A program made the translations under genes and the position numbers. The notes beneath the pieces were generated by a model. It was not told where the DNA came from and searched no databases. It was given only the letters and a program-made list of their open reading frames with translations. From Mucilaginibacter cryoferens (lineage in GTDB: Bacteria; Bacteroidota; Bacteroidia; Sphingobacteriales; Sphingobacteriaceae), in assembly GCF_014205845.1 (NCBI RefSeq), contig NZ_JACHCR010000010.1:19961-83960 (forward strand): DNA of 64,000 nucleotides, written 5' to 3'. Positions within the stretch are counted from its first letter, which is position 1, and each line of letters begins with the position of its first letter. Shown here one piece after another: positions 18,829 through 26,906 of this stretch.

Positions 18829-19455
18829 TTACATAAATACCGCTACTGCATCCTTAAGGCTTTTTGACGAATGTGTTACTGCCGCGCCCGGATGCCTGTC
18901 TTCAGGATCGAATAGAAAGGTATCAATACCTAACGCGGAGGCCGCCTTTATTTCAGACTCCGGATCATCGCCAATGATCAAAAGTTCATCTGGCTGATAG
19001 TTATTGTTGTTCATGATCATGGTGAAAATATCCTTTTTGGTTTTGGCAGATATTTGCGGATCTACAATGTAAATGGCTTTAAAATCAGCCTCGATGCCCA
19101 ATAGCTTTATTTTACTCCATTGTAGTTTGGTAAAACCAGTTGTCACCAGGTATTTCTCTATAGGAGTTTCGCTAATGACTTTGTATTCATCGTAGGGCTG
19201 CATGGGTAAAGCGTATTCGAGATCTTTAAGCAGATCGAGCCCTTTGTTTTTTGCAGCTTCACTGAAGTTGAATTTTTCGGCAACCTGTTGGTATGGGCGG
19301 CGCTGCATTTCTGCCTTTGCCTTTTCTACTTCTTCGGAGCCAAGTTCTCCGGCAAGGCTGTCTACAAAGTCAAATACCACACTAAAAAGGTTCTCTGAAA
19401 TTGAACTAACGGGGTAAATGGTGTTATCCAGATCTAATATAATGGCCTTTTTCAT
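18829..19455 (-). CDS. HAD-superfamily hydrolase
   Basis: 208 residues. Motif I is ILDLDNTIY (Asp8 and Asp10). The cap is small and alpha-helical, the T/S motif lies around YLVTTGFTK (motif II) and GDDPESEI is motif IV. These are the marks of Mg2+-dependent phosphatases of the haloacid dehalogenase fold, typically acting on small phosphorylated metabolites. The gene starts 7 bp after the stop of the MFS transporter, so the two form an operon. Substrate unknown. Confidence 0.85.
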   Translation of the reverse strand: MKKAIILDLDNTIYPVSSISENLFSVVFDFVDSLAGELGSEEVEKAKAEMQRRPYQQVAEKFNFSEAAKNKGLDLLKDLEYALPMQPYDEYKVISETPIEKYLVTTGFTKLQWSKIKLLGIEADFKAIYIVDPQISAKTKKDIFTMIMNNNNYQPDELLIIGDDPESEIKAASALGIDTFLFDPEDRHPGAAVTHSSKSLKDAVAVFM

Positions 19456-19462
19456 AGTTTAG

Positions 19463-20689
19463 TTATTGATTTATAGCAATTTGATTTGTGGGAAGCATTG
19501 TTTTTTTCATCACGTAATATCCGATAGAGACAAACAGGCAGATACTGGCAAATACCCACCAAAGGTTATTGAAACCGCCGCTGGTAATTATTCGGCTGCC
19601 AACGGCAGGTGCAATAATTTGAGCTGCCGACCACGACATGCCGTATATAGCCGCATACGATCCCCGGTTACTGTTATTGGTACGGCTTACCCAAAAGGAG
19701 TTCATAAACGGCATGGCAATAATTTCGCCAAAGGTTATCATTACTACTATAAGCACCGCTATCCAGGCGTTGTGCGGGAGTATATTAAGAAAAACAAAGG
19801 TGAGGCCCGTTAATAGCACACCTATGCTGATATAAGCTAACGGGTGTCTTCTACCATCGAGCTTATGAACAAGCACCATTTCGACAACTACGATCAAAAT
19901 ACCGTTTAGCGCCATCAAAAAGCCAATAAACCGCGAACCAAGATGCCACTGTATGGTATAAAATACCGGCTGGGTTATAAAAAACTCGAAGAAGCAGCAA
20001 GAGAACAGCGTATTTAAAACAATAAAGATCAAAAATATGCCATCGGTATGTGCGGCAGCCGATTTGATGGACACAACTACATCCTTAACCGATTTCCTGA
20101 TCTGGGAGCGTGGCATTAATGTTAATAAGAGTATCGCGGCAAAAATATTGGTACAACCATCTACCCAAAAAAGCAAATGATAATTGAATGAAGCTAAAAA
20201 GCCACCCAAACCACCGCCAACGGCCCAGCCAAGGTTAACAGCCAGCCTATTTAGCGAGTAGGAGCGTGTTCTGTTTTTATCATCTGCATAATGTGCAATT
20301 GCCGCCGAGTTAGCCGGCCTGAAAGATTCGTTACAGATACTAAGCACAAAAGTGAGGATACTGATACTTAAAAAAGTGTGCTGATATCCTAAAACGATAA
20401 ACTGTAAGCCTCCTAACAATAAAGCCGCTACCTGTACATCGTAAAACCCTATCTTATCGGTAAGCTTACCTCCAAAAAAAGCACCCAGAAAAGAACCGAG
20501 GCCGAAAAAGGCCATTACCCACCCCGATTGTATTACAGTGAAATGCAATTTTTCGATAGTATAAACGCTCATAAAAGGTACCACCATTGTTCCGCTGCGG
20601 TTAATGAGCATTACCAGGCTTAGGCACCAGCTGTTTTTAGATAGACCACTATAAGCGTTTTTGTAAGATTGGAAAAGGGGCGTAAGCAT
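19463..20689 (-). CDS. MFS transporter
   Basis: 408 residues with about 12 hydrophobic membrane segments. The MFS loop motif appears as GGKLTDKIGFYDVQ (about residues 73-86). It resembles DHA1-type drug or metabolite exporters; no substrate motif can be read by eye. It is the first gene of a two-gene minus-strand unit with the HAD hydrolase. The hairpin at 20731-20758 separates it from aroC upstream. Confidence 0.85.
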   Translation of the reverse strand: MLTPLFQSYKNAYSGLSKNSWCLSLVMLINRSGTMVVPFMSVYTIEKLHFTVIQSGWVMAFFGLGSFLGAFFGGKLTDKIGFYDVQVAALLLGGLQFIVLGYQHTFLSISILTFVLSICNESFRPANSAAIAHYADDKNRTRSYSLNRLAVNLGWAVGGGLGGFLASFNYHLLFWVDGCTNIFAAILLLTLMPRSQIRKSVKDVVVSIKSAAAHTDGIFLIFIVLNTLFSCCFFEFFITQPVFYTIQWHLGSRFIGFLMALNGILIVVVEMVLVHKLDGRRHPLAYISIGVLLTGLTFVFLNILPHNAWIAVLIVVMITFGEIIAMPFMNSFWVSRTNNSNRGSYAAIYGMSWSAAQIIAPAVGSRIITSGGFNNLWWVFASICLFVSIGYYVMKKTMLPTNQIAINQ

Positions 20690-20730
20690 TGTTAAGCAAA
20701 GATAGATATAAGCTTAAAGCCAAAGGCAAA

Positions 20731-20758
20731 AAGCCCAAAGCTTTTTTGCTTCGGGCTT
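20731..20758 (-). terminator. Terminator of the aro gene cluster, after aroC
   Basis: AAGCCCAAAGC (20731-20741) pairs with GCTTCGGGCTT (20748-20758), with one mismatch, and on the minus strand runs into TTTTTGCC. It is located 36 bp after the aroC stop. Confidence 0.7.
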
Positions 20759-20793
20759 GTAATAAATTTAGATTTATAAACGGATTTAGATGG

Positions 20794-21888
20794 TTAACCT
20801 AAAATCGAGTTTCTGTTGCGCAACCAATGATCTGCTAATACCAACGCTGCCATGGCTTCTACAATGGGTACCGCGCGGGGCACCACGCAAGGATCATGAC
20901 GGCCTTTGCCAGAGATTTCGGCTGCGTTACCTTCGCTATCAATAGTTGCCTGGTTTTTCATAATGGTAGCAACCGGCTTAAACGCCACCTTAAACTCAAT
21001 AGGCATACCATTGCTGATACCTCCCTGGATACCACCAGAGAAATTAGTAATGGTGCTGATATCGCCTAAATGCGATTTCACAAAAATATCGTTATGCTCA
21101 GATCCGCGCATTTCGCTGCCTGAAAAGCCCGATCCAAATTCAAAACCATGAACGGCATTGATGCTAAGCATAGCTTTGCCAAGGTCGGCATGCAGTTTGT
21201 CAAAAACAGGGTCGCCTAAGCCAACGGGGCAGTTTTTTATGTAGCAGCTTACTTTACCGCCAACGGTATCGCCATCTTTGCGTACGCTATCGATAAACTC
21301 AATCATTTCTTCGGCAGTTGCCGGATCGGCACAGCGGACAATGTTTTTTTCGCGCTCGAAAATAAAGTCCTCCACGTTGGTTATTTCCACGTTAGGGGCA
21401 TCTATCTTGCCAACGCTGCTTACATGGGCTGCAATCTCAATTCCCTGGCTTTTAAGCAATAGTTTGGCCAGTGCACCCGCCGCAACACGCGCCGCGGTTT
21501 CGCGGGCCGAGGAACGCCCTCCGCCGCGATGATCGCGAATACCATATTTGGTTTGATAAGTATAATCGGCATGGGACGGACGGAACACATCCACGTTATG
21601 GGTGTAATCCTTTGATCGCTGATCTTCATTAGGGATAAGCATAGCAATGGGTGTACCTGTGGTTTTGCCCTCAAATACGCCCGATAAGATTTTTACGGTA
21701 TCGCTTTCTTTACGTTGTGTAGTGATCTTTGACTGACCGGGCTTGCGTTTATCCAACTCGCCTTGTATGTAATCAATATCAACTACCAATTGTGCCGGGC
21801 AGCCGTCAATTATTACCCCAATTGCCTCACCATGCGATTCGCCAAAAGTGGTTATCCTGAATATTTGCCCGAATGAATTGCCTGCCAT
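20794..21888 (-). CDS. aroC: Chorismate synthase
   Basis: 364 residues, normal for the family. Diagnostic motifs are GESHG near residue 16 (signature 1), the cluster [20 protein letters not shown] (signature 2) and [16 protein letters not shown] (signature 3). The enzyme removes phosphate from EPSP to give chorismate, needs reduced FMN and is the last common step to aromatic amino acids. It lies downstream of aroA in the same orientation, across a 202-bp gap that contains two hairpins including a perfect 30-bp inverted repeat. It is therefore the end of a minus-strand aromatic cluster. Confidence 0.98.
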   Translation of the reverse strand: MAGNSFGQIFRITTFGESHGEAIGVIIDGCPAQLVVDIDYIQGELDKRKPGQSKITTQRKESDTVKILSGVFEGKTTGTPIAMLIPNEDQRSKDYTHNVDVFRPSHADYTYQTKYGIRDHRGGGRSSARETAARVAAGALAKLLLKSQGIEIAAHVSSVGKIDAPNVEITNVEDFIFEREKNIVRCADPATAEEMIEFIDSVRKDGDTVGGKVSCYIKNCPVGLGDPVFDKLHADLGKAMLSINAVHGFEFGSGFSGSEMRGSEHNDIFVKSHLGDISTITNFSGGIQGGISNGMPIEFKVAFKPVATIMKNQATIDSEGNAAEISGKGRHDPCVVPRAVPIVEAMAALVLADHWLRNRNSILG

Positions 21889-21905
21889 ATTTTTAGATGT
21901 TAGAA

Positions 21906-21932
21906 ATGATATTTGAGATTTTCAAATATCAT
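21906..21932. repeat. Perfect 11-bp hairpin just upstream of aroC
   Basis: ATGATATTTGA (21906-21916) and TCAAATATCAT (21922-21932) form a perfect stem with a 5-base loop, 18 bp before the aroC start codon. It has no T run, so it may be an operator or an RNA structure in the aroC leader. Confidence 0.6.
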
Positions 21933-21951
21933 GAATTTGGTTCTATTTAAA

Positions 21952-22050
21952 CCGTCATTGCGAGGTACGAAGCAATCTCTAAACTGTACAGAGGAATCCT
22001 ATAAGTCCGATCTGCCTTTGTAGAGATTGCTTCGTACCTCGCAATGACGG
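21952..22050. repeat. Perfect 30-bp inverted repeat between aroA and aroC
   Basis: Arms at 21952-21981 and 22021-22050 are exact reverse complements over 30 bp (core CATTGCGAGGTACGAAGC) with a 39-bp loop. The core is of the GTCATTGCGAGG-type dispersed palindromes that I know from several bacterial genomes. It is probably a non-autonomous repeat element inserted in the intergenic space; an mRNA-stabilising role is possible. Confidence 0.85.
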
Positions 22051-22090
22051 GTGGTTATTATTTTTTTGCTTTCTGCCTTCTGCCTTTGGT

Positions 22091-23377
22091 TTAAGCTTTC
22101 TGCTCCACCACTGTAAACCCTTGCTTTTCCAGATCAACCCAAAAAGCCGGGTATGATTTATCAACTACCGGGCCGTTCTCAAACTCCAGTTGCGGAACTA
22201 TCAGGGCCAGCGGCGCAAAGGCCATAGCCATGCGGTGATCATGATAGGTATTGATAAACATGCGTTCGGGAATAAACTTTTCGCTGCAATCCAGTTTGTA
22301 AACCTGGCCTTTTTCGATGAGTTTAACGCCCATTTTGGCAAGTTCTGTTTGTAAAGCCAAAACCCTGTCAGTTTCTTTGATCTTCAACGTTTCCAGGCCG
22401 GTAAAAGTGGCTTCGTGGCCCAATGCCGCGCATACTACAATTACGGTTTGTGCCAGATCCGGGCATTCCTTCATATCAAAGATCTTGCGGCTTAGCGGTT
22501 TTGCTTCTTTTAATAAATGTACACCGCCATCTTTAAATTGAGACGTGATGCCAAAATTGGCCATTATCTCGGTTATCACGCTATCGCCCTGTAGGCTGTA
22601 AGCAGTTAAACCTGTAAGGAAAAGCTCTGCTTCATCGGCAAGTGCTGCTATGGCGTACCAATACGATGCCGCGCTCCAATCCGGTTCAATATACAATGAT
22701 GTTGTAGTAAAATCCTGGTTGGCAATAGAAATAACATTGTCGGTCCAGGTGTGCTGTATGCCGGCACTTTGTAACATAGCCAAAGTCATTTCTACATAAG
22801 GGCGTGATGTTAGCTCGCCTTCAATATGCAGGTCTAAACCCAAAGGTAACCGGGCAGCAATAAGCAACAGGGCGGTAATATACTGACTGCTAATGTCGCC
22901 TTTAATGCTAATCTTACGGGCGAGTTGCTCAAAACTGCCTTTTAGTTTTATTGGCGGATAACCATCTTGTTCTTCAAACTCAATATGGGCACCCAATGCT
23001 TTCAAGGCATTAACCAATATACCTATTGGTCTCTCCTTCATCCGCTGACTACCGGTTAAAATTACCTCTTCATCCTGTATTGCATAATAAGCCGTTAAAA
23101 AGCGCATAGCTGTACCGGCCGGACCGATGTCGACAAGTTGCGGCCCCTCGGTTGCGGATTGCTCACTGCCTGCTGCTAACTGCCCGCTGCTAACTGCCGA
23201 CCTCAATATACCTGCTAACAAAACAGAATCTGCCGAATCTGAAACATTATCTACCTTAACCTTACCGTTGCTAAGCGCTTCGATGATGAGGGCACGGTTA
23301 CACTCACTTTTAGAACCGGTGAGGTTTACTGTGCCGTTTATATGCTTATTACTTTTACTCAGGATGATGTTTTGCAT
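22091..23377 (-). CDS. aroA: 3-phosphoshikimate 1-carboxyvinyltransferase (EPSP synthase)
   Basis: 428 residues, standard length. Visible motifs are NLTGSKSECNRALI (about residues 18-31, phosphate/PEP site), DIGPAGTAMRFLTA (about 83-96), the SSQYITALL segment and the late motif KETDRVLAL. The enzyme joins PEP to shikimate-3-phosphate, making EPSP. Residues ~60-75 (between ILR and the DIGPAGTA motif) are encoded by a 14-bp tandem repeat, giving a low-complexity loop SAVSSGQLAAGSEQS. It lies 97 bp after the DAHP synthase gene in the same direction. Confidence 0.97.
   Translation of the reverse strand: MQNIILSKSNKHINGTVNLTGSKSECNRALIIEALSNGKVKVDNVSDSADSVLLAGILRSAVSSGQLAAGSEQSATEGPQLVDIGPAGTAMRFLTAYYAIQDEEVILTGSQRMKERPIGILVNALKALGAHIEFEEQDGYPPIKLKGSFEQLARKISIKGDISSQYITALLLIAARLPLGLDLHIEGELTSRPYVEMTLAMLQSAGIQHTWTDNVISIANQDFTTTSLYIEPDWSAASYWYAIAALADEAELFLTGLTAYSLQGDSVITEIMANFGITSQFKDGGVHLLKEAKPLSRKIFDMKECPDLAQTVIVVCAALGHEATFTGLETLKIKETDRVLALQTELAKMGVKLIEKGQVYKLDCSEKFIPERMFINTYHDHRMAMAFAPLALIVPQLEFENGPVVDKSYPAFWVDLEKQGFTVVEQKA
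23157..23198. repeat. Three tandem copies of a 14-bp unit inside aroA
   Basis: Copies are 23157-23170, 23171-23184 (TGCTGCTAACTGCC) and 23185-23198 (CGCTGCTAACTGCC); the first is more diverged. Because 14 is not a multiple of three, each copy is read in a different frame. Confidence 0.8.
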
Positions 23378-23385
23378 CGTTTGGT

Positions 23386-23470
23386 TAGTCTTAAGTCCTA
23401 AGTCAGTAGTCTTAAGTCAAAAGCCAATAGATTAAACCACTTTTGACTTTTGACTTTTAACTTTTGACTT
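23386..23470. repeat. Intergenic AAGTC/GACTT repeat cluster
   Basis: The gap between the DAHP synthase gene and aroA is filled by direct repeats of TAAGTC on the left and CTTTTGACTT on the right (23440-23449, 23461-23470 and a variant between). AAGTCAAAAG (23414-23423) is the inverted partner. It looks like a low-complexity dispersed element; no T-run terminator is present. Confidence 0.65.
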
Positions 23471-23474
23471 AAAA

Positions 23475-24602
23475 TTACGCGTGTGTTAGTTTTTCTGCTG
23501 CCTGGCCTGCTTCGCTGGCGTTCATGATAGCTGTTTGTCTGCTGATAGATTCGGCGTGTAAAAGCTCCAATAATTTTTCGGTAAACTCAGGACCTAATTT
23601 TAGCGCTTTTGCATAGTTGGTGCGTTTTTGAAGGATCTCATCCCAACGGCCAACTTGTAAAATAGTTATGTTGTTGTCTTTTTTGTAGTTACCAATTTTC
23701 TCAGCTATCTGCATACGCTCGGCAATTTTCTGGATAACCAAATCGTCAATTTTGTCAATCTGGTTACGCAGTTCGGCTAATTTATCGTTAACCTCAGCAT
23801 TGCGGATCTCTGGTTTACGTAAAGCCAAATGATCAATGATATCGGCAAGGGCAGCAGGGGTAACCTGTTGTTTAGCATCTGTCCAGGCTACGCTCGGGTC
23901 GATGTGAGATTCGATCATCAAACCTTGCATATCAAGGTCTAAAGCTTTTTGTGATACGTAACCAATAAGATCGCGGTTACCAGAAATGTGGCTTGGATCG
24001 TTAATGATAGGTAACTCAGGAGCTAAAGTTTTTAAAGCGATAGCCAGGTCCCACATTGGCTCATTACGGAAGGCCGATTTTTCGTAAGATGAAAAACCAC
24101 GGTGAATAGCGGCCAGTTTAGTGATACCTGCGTTGTTAATACGCTCCAAGGCACCAACCCATAAAGAAAGATCGGGGTTTACCGGGTTTTTAACCATTAC
24201 CGGGATATCAACACCGCGTAAAGCATCAGCAATTTCCTGTACAGTAAATGGGTTTACTGTTGAACGGGCACCAACCCAAAGAATATCGACACCAGCTTTT
24301 AACGCTTCTTCAACGTGTTTACCCGTTGCTACTTCAATAGCAGTTGGCAAACCAGTTTCTGCCTTAGCGCGTTTTAACCACTCTAAACCAATTGAACCAA
24401 TACCTTCAAATTCTCCCGGACGGGTACGTGGTTTCCAGATACCTGCACGTAAGGCAGAGATTTTACCGGTTTGGGCTAATAAATGAGCAGTTGCTACCAG
24501 CTGATCTTCAGTTTCGGCACTGCAAGGACCTGCAATTACCAATGGTTCTTTACCGGTTTTGATCCAGGTATGAAGCGGCTGTATGTTTAAATTTAGTTTC
24601 AT
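23475..24602 (-). CDS. Bifunctional DAHP synthase / chorismate mutase
   Basis: 375 residues. The N-terminal ~260 residues are a short DAHP synthase of the KDO8P-like group (VIAGPCSAETEDQL at about 22; IPVMVKNPVNPDLSLWVGA; PIINDPSHISGNRD). The C-terminal ~100 residues are an AroQ-type chorismate mutase (LAELRNQIDKIDDLVIQKIA, ending in KLLELLHAES). The protein thus catalyses the first step of the shikimate pathway and the branch step to prephenate, and fusion of this kind allows feedback via the mutase domain. It lies 98 bp after pheA, so it is probably under the same attenuator. A hairpin with CCCGGCT/AACCGGG precedes the start. Confidence 0.93.
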   Translation of the reverse strand: MKLNLNIQPLHTWIKTGKEPLVIAGPCSAETEDQLVATAHLLAQTGKISALRAGIWKPRTRPGEFEGIGSIGLEWLKRAKAETGLPTAIEVATGKHVEEALKAGVDILWVGARSTVNPFTVQEIADALRGVDIPVMVKNPVNPDLSLWVGALERINNAGITKLAAIHRGFSSYEKSAFRNEPMWDLAIALKTLAPELPIINDPSHISGNRDLIGYVSQKALDLDMQGLMIESHIDPSVAWTDAKQQVTPAALADIIDHLALRKPEIRNAEVNDKLAELRNQIDKIDDLVIQKIAERMQIAEKIGNYKKDNNITILQVGRWDEILQKRTNYAKALKLGPEFTEKLLELLHAESISRQTAIMNASEAGQAAEKLTHA

Positions 24603-24618
24603 TGTGTTTGTTATTTGT

Positions 24619-24641
24619 CCCGGCTGTTTTTTTTAACCGGG
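24619..24641 (-). promoter_or_regulatory. Hairpin in the leader of the DAHP synthase gene
   Basis: CCCGGCT (24619-24625) pairs with AACCGGG (24635-24641), with one G-U pair, ending 17 nt before the ATG on the minus strand. It reuses the GTCCCGGCT word found in the pheA attenuator. It has no T run, so it may affect translation or mRNA processing rather than termination. Confidence 0.4.
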
Positions 24642-24700
24642 GATGTTGTATATTTTAATTTTTTGTTTTTTTATCGCTATGATCTGCAGTACCGTTTTCT

Positions 24701-25606
24701 TTAAATCTTACGGCGGATATTGATATATCTCCGTCCGCGATCTATTCTTTGTGGTTTAGGTCTTACTGCTGGTTCGTCATCGTGTCTTTCATATTCGCCG
24801 AGTATATTAAAGTTTTGTGTGTATTTCAGTATCTGCCTTATGGCGCTATCGTAATGCTTTTGCTCGTCCCACTCTACATCTACATAAAAATTGTATTCGT
24901 GGCGTTTACCAAGTATCGGCATTGATTGAATTTTGCTCATGTTTAAACCTTCTTCGGCAAAAATATTAAGCACTTTGGCCAACGCGCCAACTTTGTTACT
25001 TACCTGGAAACAAAGTGAAGCTTTATTAGCCGTTTTTTTTTCCATGTTATCATGATGGGTAAGTATCAAAAAGCGGGTAAAGTTACGCTTGTTTGATTCT
25101 ATGCGGCGTTCTAAAACATCTAAACCATATAGGCTTGCAGCCAACGAATTTGCTATGGCCACGGTATCAGTAAGCTGCTCATCACGGATGCGTTTGGCGC
25201 AGGCGGCAGTATCGCTGCTCTCCACAATTTTAAGATGCGGATACTCGTCAAAAAAGTCAACACATTGGCGCAGGGCAATGGGGTGCGAGGTTACGTATTT
25301 TACATCCTCAAACTTTACACCCGGCAAAGCCATTAAGTGTAACTGAATGGGCAGGTAAATTTCGCCTACTACCGGAAAACCATAATCGAGCAGTAAAGTG
25401 TAGTTAGGTAATATGCTGCCAGCAATGCTGTTTTCAATAGCCATTACCACATAATCTGCCTCGCGGTTCTTTAACTTCTCAAAAGTTTGTTTAAAAGAGT
25501 TGCACTCTATCATCTCTGCGTTTTCGCCAAAGTAACGCTGGCCTGCTTCTTCGTGGAAGGAGGCGCGGATTCCCTGGATGGCAACTCTTGGTTTTTCTAT
25601 TTTCAT
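24701..25606 (-). CDS. pheA: Prephenate dehydratase with C-terminal ACT domain
   Basis: 301 residues from the ATG at 25606 (MKIEKPRVAIQG). The ten-codon extension to 25636 would run into the attenuator terminator and is rejected. The catalytic domain spans about 1-190, with the TRF motif in KRNFTRFLIL. An ACT regulatory domain follows (KVGALAKVLNIFAEEGLNMS), where phenylalanine would bind for feedback inhibition. There is no fused chorismate mutase; that activity is on the next gene. The product phenylpyruvate is then transaminated to Phe. It is the first gene after a leader-peptide attenuator and is thus likely controlled at both transcription and enzyme level. Confidence 0.95.
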   Translation of the reverse strand: MKIEKPRVAIQGIRASFHEEAGQRYFGENAEMIECNSFKQTFEKLKNREADYVVMAIENSIAGSILPNYTLLLDYGFPVVGEIYLPIQLHLMALPGVKFEDVKYVTSHPIALRQCVDFFDEYPHLKIVESSDTAACAKRIRDEQLTDTVAIANSLAASLYGLDVLERRIESNKRNFTRFLILTHHDNMEKKTANKASLCFQVSNKVGALAKVLNIFAEEGLNMSKIQSMPILGKRHEYNFYVDVEWDEQKHYDSAIRQILKYTQNFNILGEYERHDDEPAVRPKPQRIDRGRRYINIRRKI

Positions 25607-25626
25607 AACCCCTGTTAATGCAAAAA

Positions 25627-25654
25627 GTCCCGGCATTTTGTGCCGGGACTTTTT
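25627..25654 (-). terminator. Attenuator terminator in the pheA leader
   Basis: GTCCCGGCA (25627-25635) pairs perfectly with TGCCGGGAC (25641-25649) over a 5-base loop. On the minus strand the stem is followed by TTTTT, then 16 nt later by the pheA ATG. A strong terminator directly before a start codon, with a competing partner upstream (25685-25692), marks an attenuator. Confidence 0.85.
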
Positions 25655-25681
25655 AAATTTTTTATGTGTGTTTAGTACATA

Positions 25682-25747
25682 TTAGTCCCGGCTCTTACTG
25701 GTAAAGTAAAAGTAGTAACCATAAAAATATGCACTGTTAAATTTCAT
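25682..25747 (-). CDS. Phe/Tyr-rich leader peptide of the pheA attenuator
   Basis: A 21-codon frame from ATG at 25747 to TAA at 25682. It begins MKFNSA, residues 7-15 are YFYGYYFYF and it ends TSKSRD. In total 4 Phe and 5 Tyr are present. This is the classic composition of a peptide whose translation reports charged tRNA-Phe and tRNA-Tyr. Its last three codons and stop form the antiterminator arm complementary to the downstream terminator stem, and a promoter-like TTG-N19-TACATTTA lies 17 bp upstream. By analogy with E. coli pheA and pheST leaders, low Phe or Tyr would stall the ribosome and allow pheA and DAHP synthase transcription. The mechanism is inferred; the sequence elements are directly visible. 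Confidence 0.8.
   Translation of the reverse strand: MKFNSAYFYGYYFYFTSKSRD
25684..25693 (-). promoter_or_regulatory. Antiterminator segment in the pheA leader
   Basis: In the RNA, AGCCGGGACU (25693 to 25684) overlaps the last codons and stop of the leader peptide. It is complementary to GUCCCGGC, the first arm of the terminator (25649 to 25642). A ribosome stalled on the aromatic codons leaves it free to pair and block the terminator; a ribosome at the stop codon covers it. Confidence 0.8.
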
Positions 25748-25764
25748 ATGTTTGTATTATGTTG

Positions 25765-25794
25765 TAAATGTACGGTAAAAAATGATTCTGTCAA
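25765..25794 (-). promoter_or_regulatory. Promoter of the pheA attenuator transcript
   Basis: On the minus strand TTG (25794-25792), a 19-bp spacer and TACATTTA (25772-25765) match the Bacteroidota -33/-7 consensus at all but one position. The leader ATG is 17 bp downstream, giving a very short 5' end as attenuators often have. Confidence 0.55.
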
Positions 25795-25982
25795 TAGATA
25801 ATTTTATTTTTTGTTTAAAAATATGAGCGAACAGAATTTAATTCCGTAAATTTAAGTTTTACCTATTTTAAAATAGATCACTTTACTCATGATAACAGAG
25901 ATATCTATTTTTCTAAAAAATCAGATAAAAAGTATAGCGATATACGGCTCTTCTTTATATATTATAATGCAACGTAAATAAA

Positions 25983-26906
25983 CTATGCCGAATGTTTTTG
26001 CTCCAAAAGAGGTGTAATATGCTGTATCTCATATTCCTTTTGCAACACTTTAGCAGTTTGTGTGCTGCCATCATGGCTCCATCCCGGGGGATTAATTAAA
26101 TACCCAATTTTATTTTTAAATCCCGGCGCCTTTTTTACATCGTGTACCAGGGCTTTCCACTCATGAAAAATAATGTTTACAGGGCCCATATCGTCGGGCT
26201 GCTTGGTAAGGCCGTATTTAACAGGTTCGGGCAGGTTTTCGTCTCTAAAAGTGCCAAACAGCCTGTCCCATAAAATTAACACCATTCCCATGTTTTTATC
26301 AAGGTAGGGGATGTTTGATGCGTGGTGCACACGATGATGTGCCGGCGTTACAAAAATATATCCGTACCATTTTGGCAAAGGGATTTTATATTGCGTATGC
26401 ACCAGGTTGCCATAAAACTGGGTAACCAGGTAGGCATATAATATGTCTAAAGCATTAAAGCCCATAAGGGCCAGCGGCAAATAGAAAATTACCCTGTACA
26501 GAGGCTCAAAAACGGTAGACCTAAAGCCCGTAGTAAAGTTAAAATGCTCCGACGAATGGTGGGTAACGTGTATAGCCCAAAAAAGGCGGCAATAATGCCC
26601 CGTATAATGTAACACCCAATATAAAAAGTCCTGCGCTACAATTAATACAAACCAATAGAGCCAAACGCTATGAATTTGGAAAAGCCGGTATTGGTAAGTA
26701 ACGCTTAATACCACAAAAGTACTGCCCTTAACTATCAGATTTATTACCACAGTAACTGATGTAAGGTAGATGTTGGTAAGGGTATCGCGCGTTTTGTAAT
26801 ATTCACGGTCTTCCCAATAGCTCAAGCCCATTTCAACAAGAGTTAAAACTACCAGCAGGCAAAGTATTATAAGGGCACTTAGTTGTGTTTTATCTAAACC
26901 GTACAT
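25983..26906 (-). CDS. Sterol desaturase family membrane protein
   Basis: 307 residues with several hydrophobic segments (about residues 8-28, 48-70, 82-105 and 140-165). The histidine clusters of the fatty acid hydroxylase/sterol desaturase superfamily are present: HYTGH, HVTHHSSEHFN and HHRVHHA, which bind a di-iron centre. Bacteroidota members hydroxylate or desaturate lipids or alkylglycerol-like substrates; the real substrate is unknown. Its start codon directly follows the aroB stop with no gap, so translational coupling is likely although there is no clear link to aromatic synthesis. Confidence 0.88.
   Translation of the reverse strand: MYGLDKTQLSALIILCLLVVLTLVEMGLSYWEDREYYKTRDTLTNIYLTSVTVVINLIVKGSTFVVLSVTYQYRLFQIHSVWLYWFVLIVAQDFLYWVLHYTGHYCRLFWAIHVTHHSSEHFNFTTGFRSTVFEPLYRVIFYLPLALMGFNALDILYAYLVTQFYGNLVHTQYKIPLPKWYGYIFVTPAHHRVHHASNIPYLDKNMGMVLILWDRLFGTFRDENLPEPVKYGLTKQPDDMGPVNIIFHEWKALVHDVKKAPGFKNKIGYLINPPGWSHDGSTQTAKVLQKEYEIQHITPLLEQKHSA

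Noticed and set aside
20731..20758. Hairpin before the MFS gene as an attenuator
   Set aside because: There is no leader peptide and no competing pairing; it fits a plain terminator of aroC.
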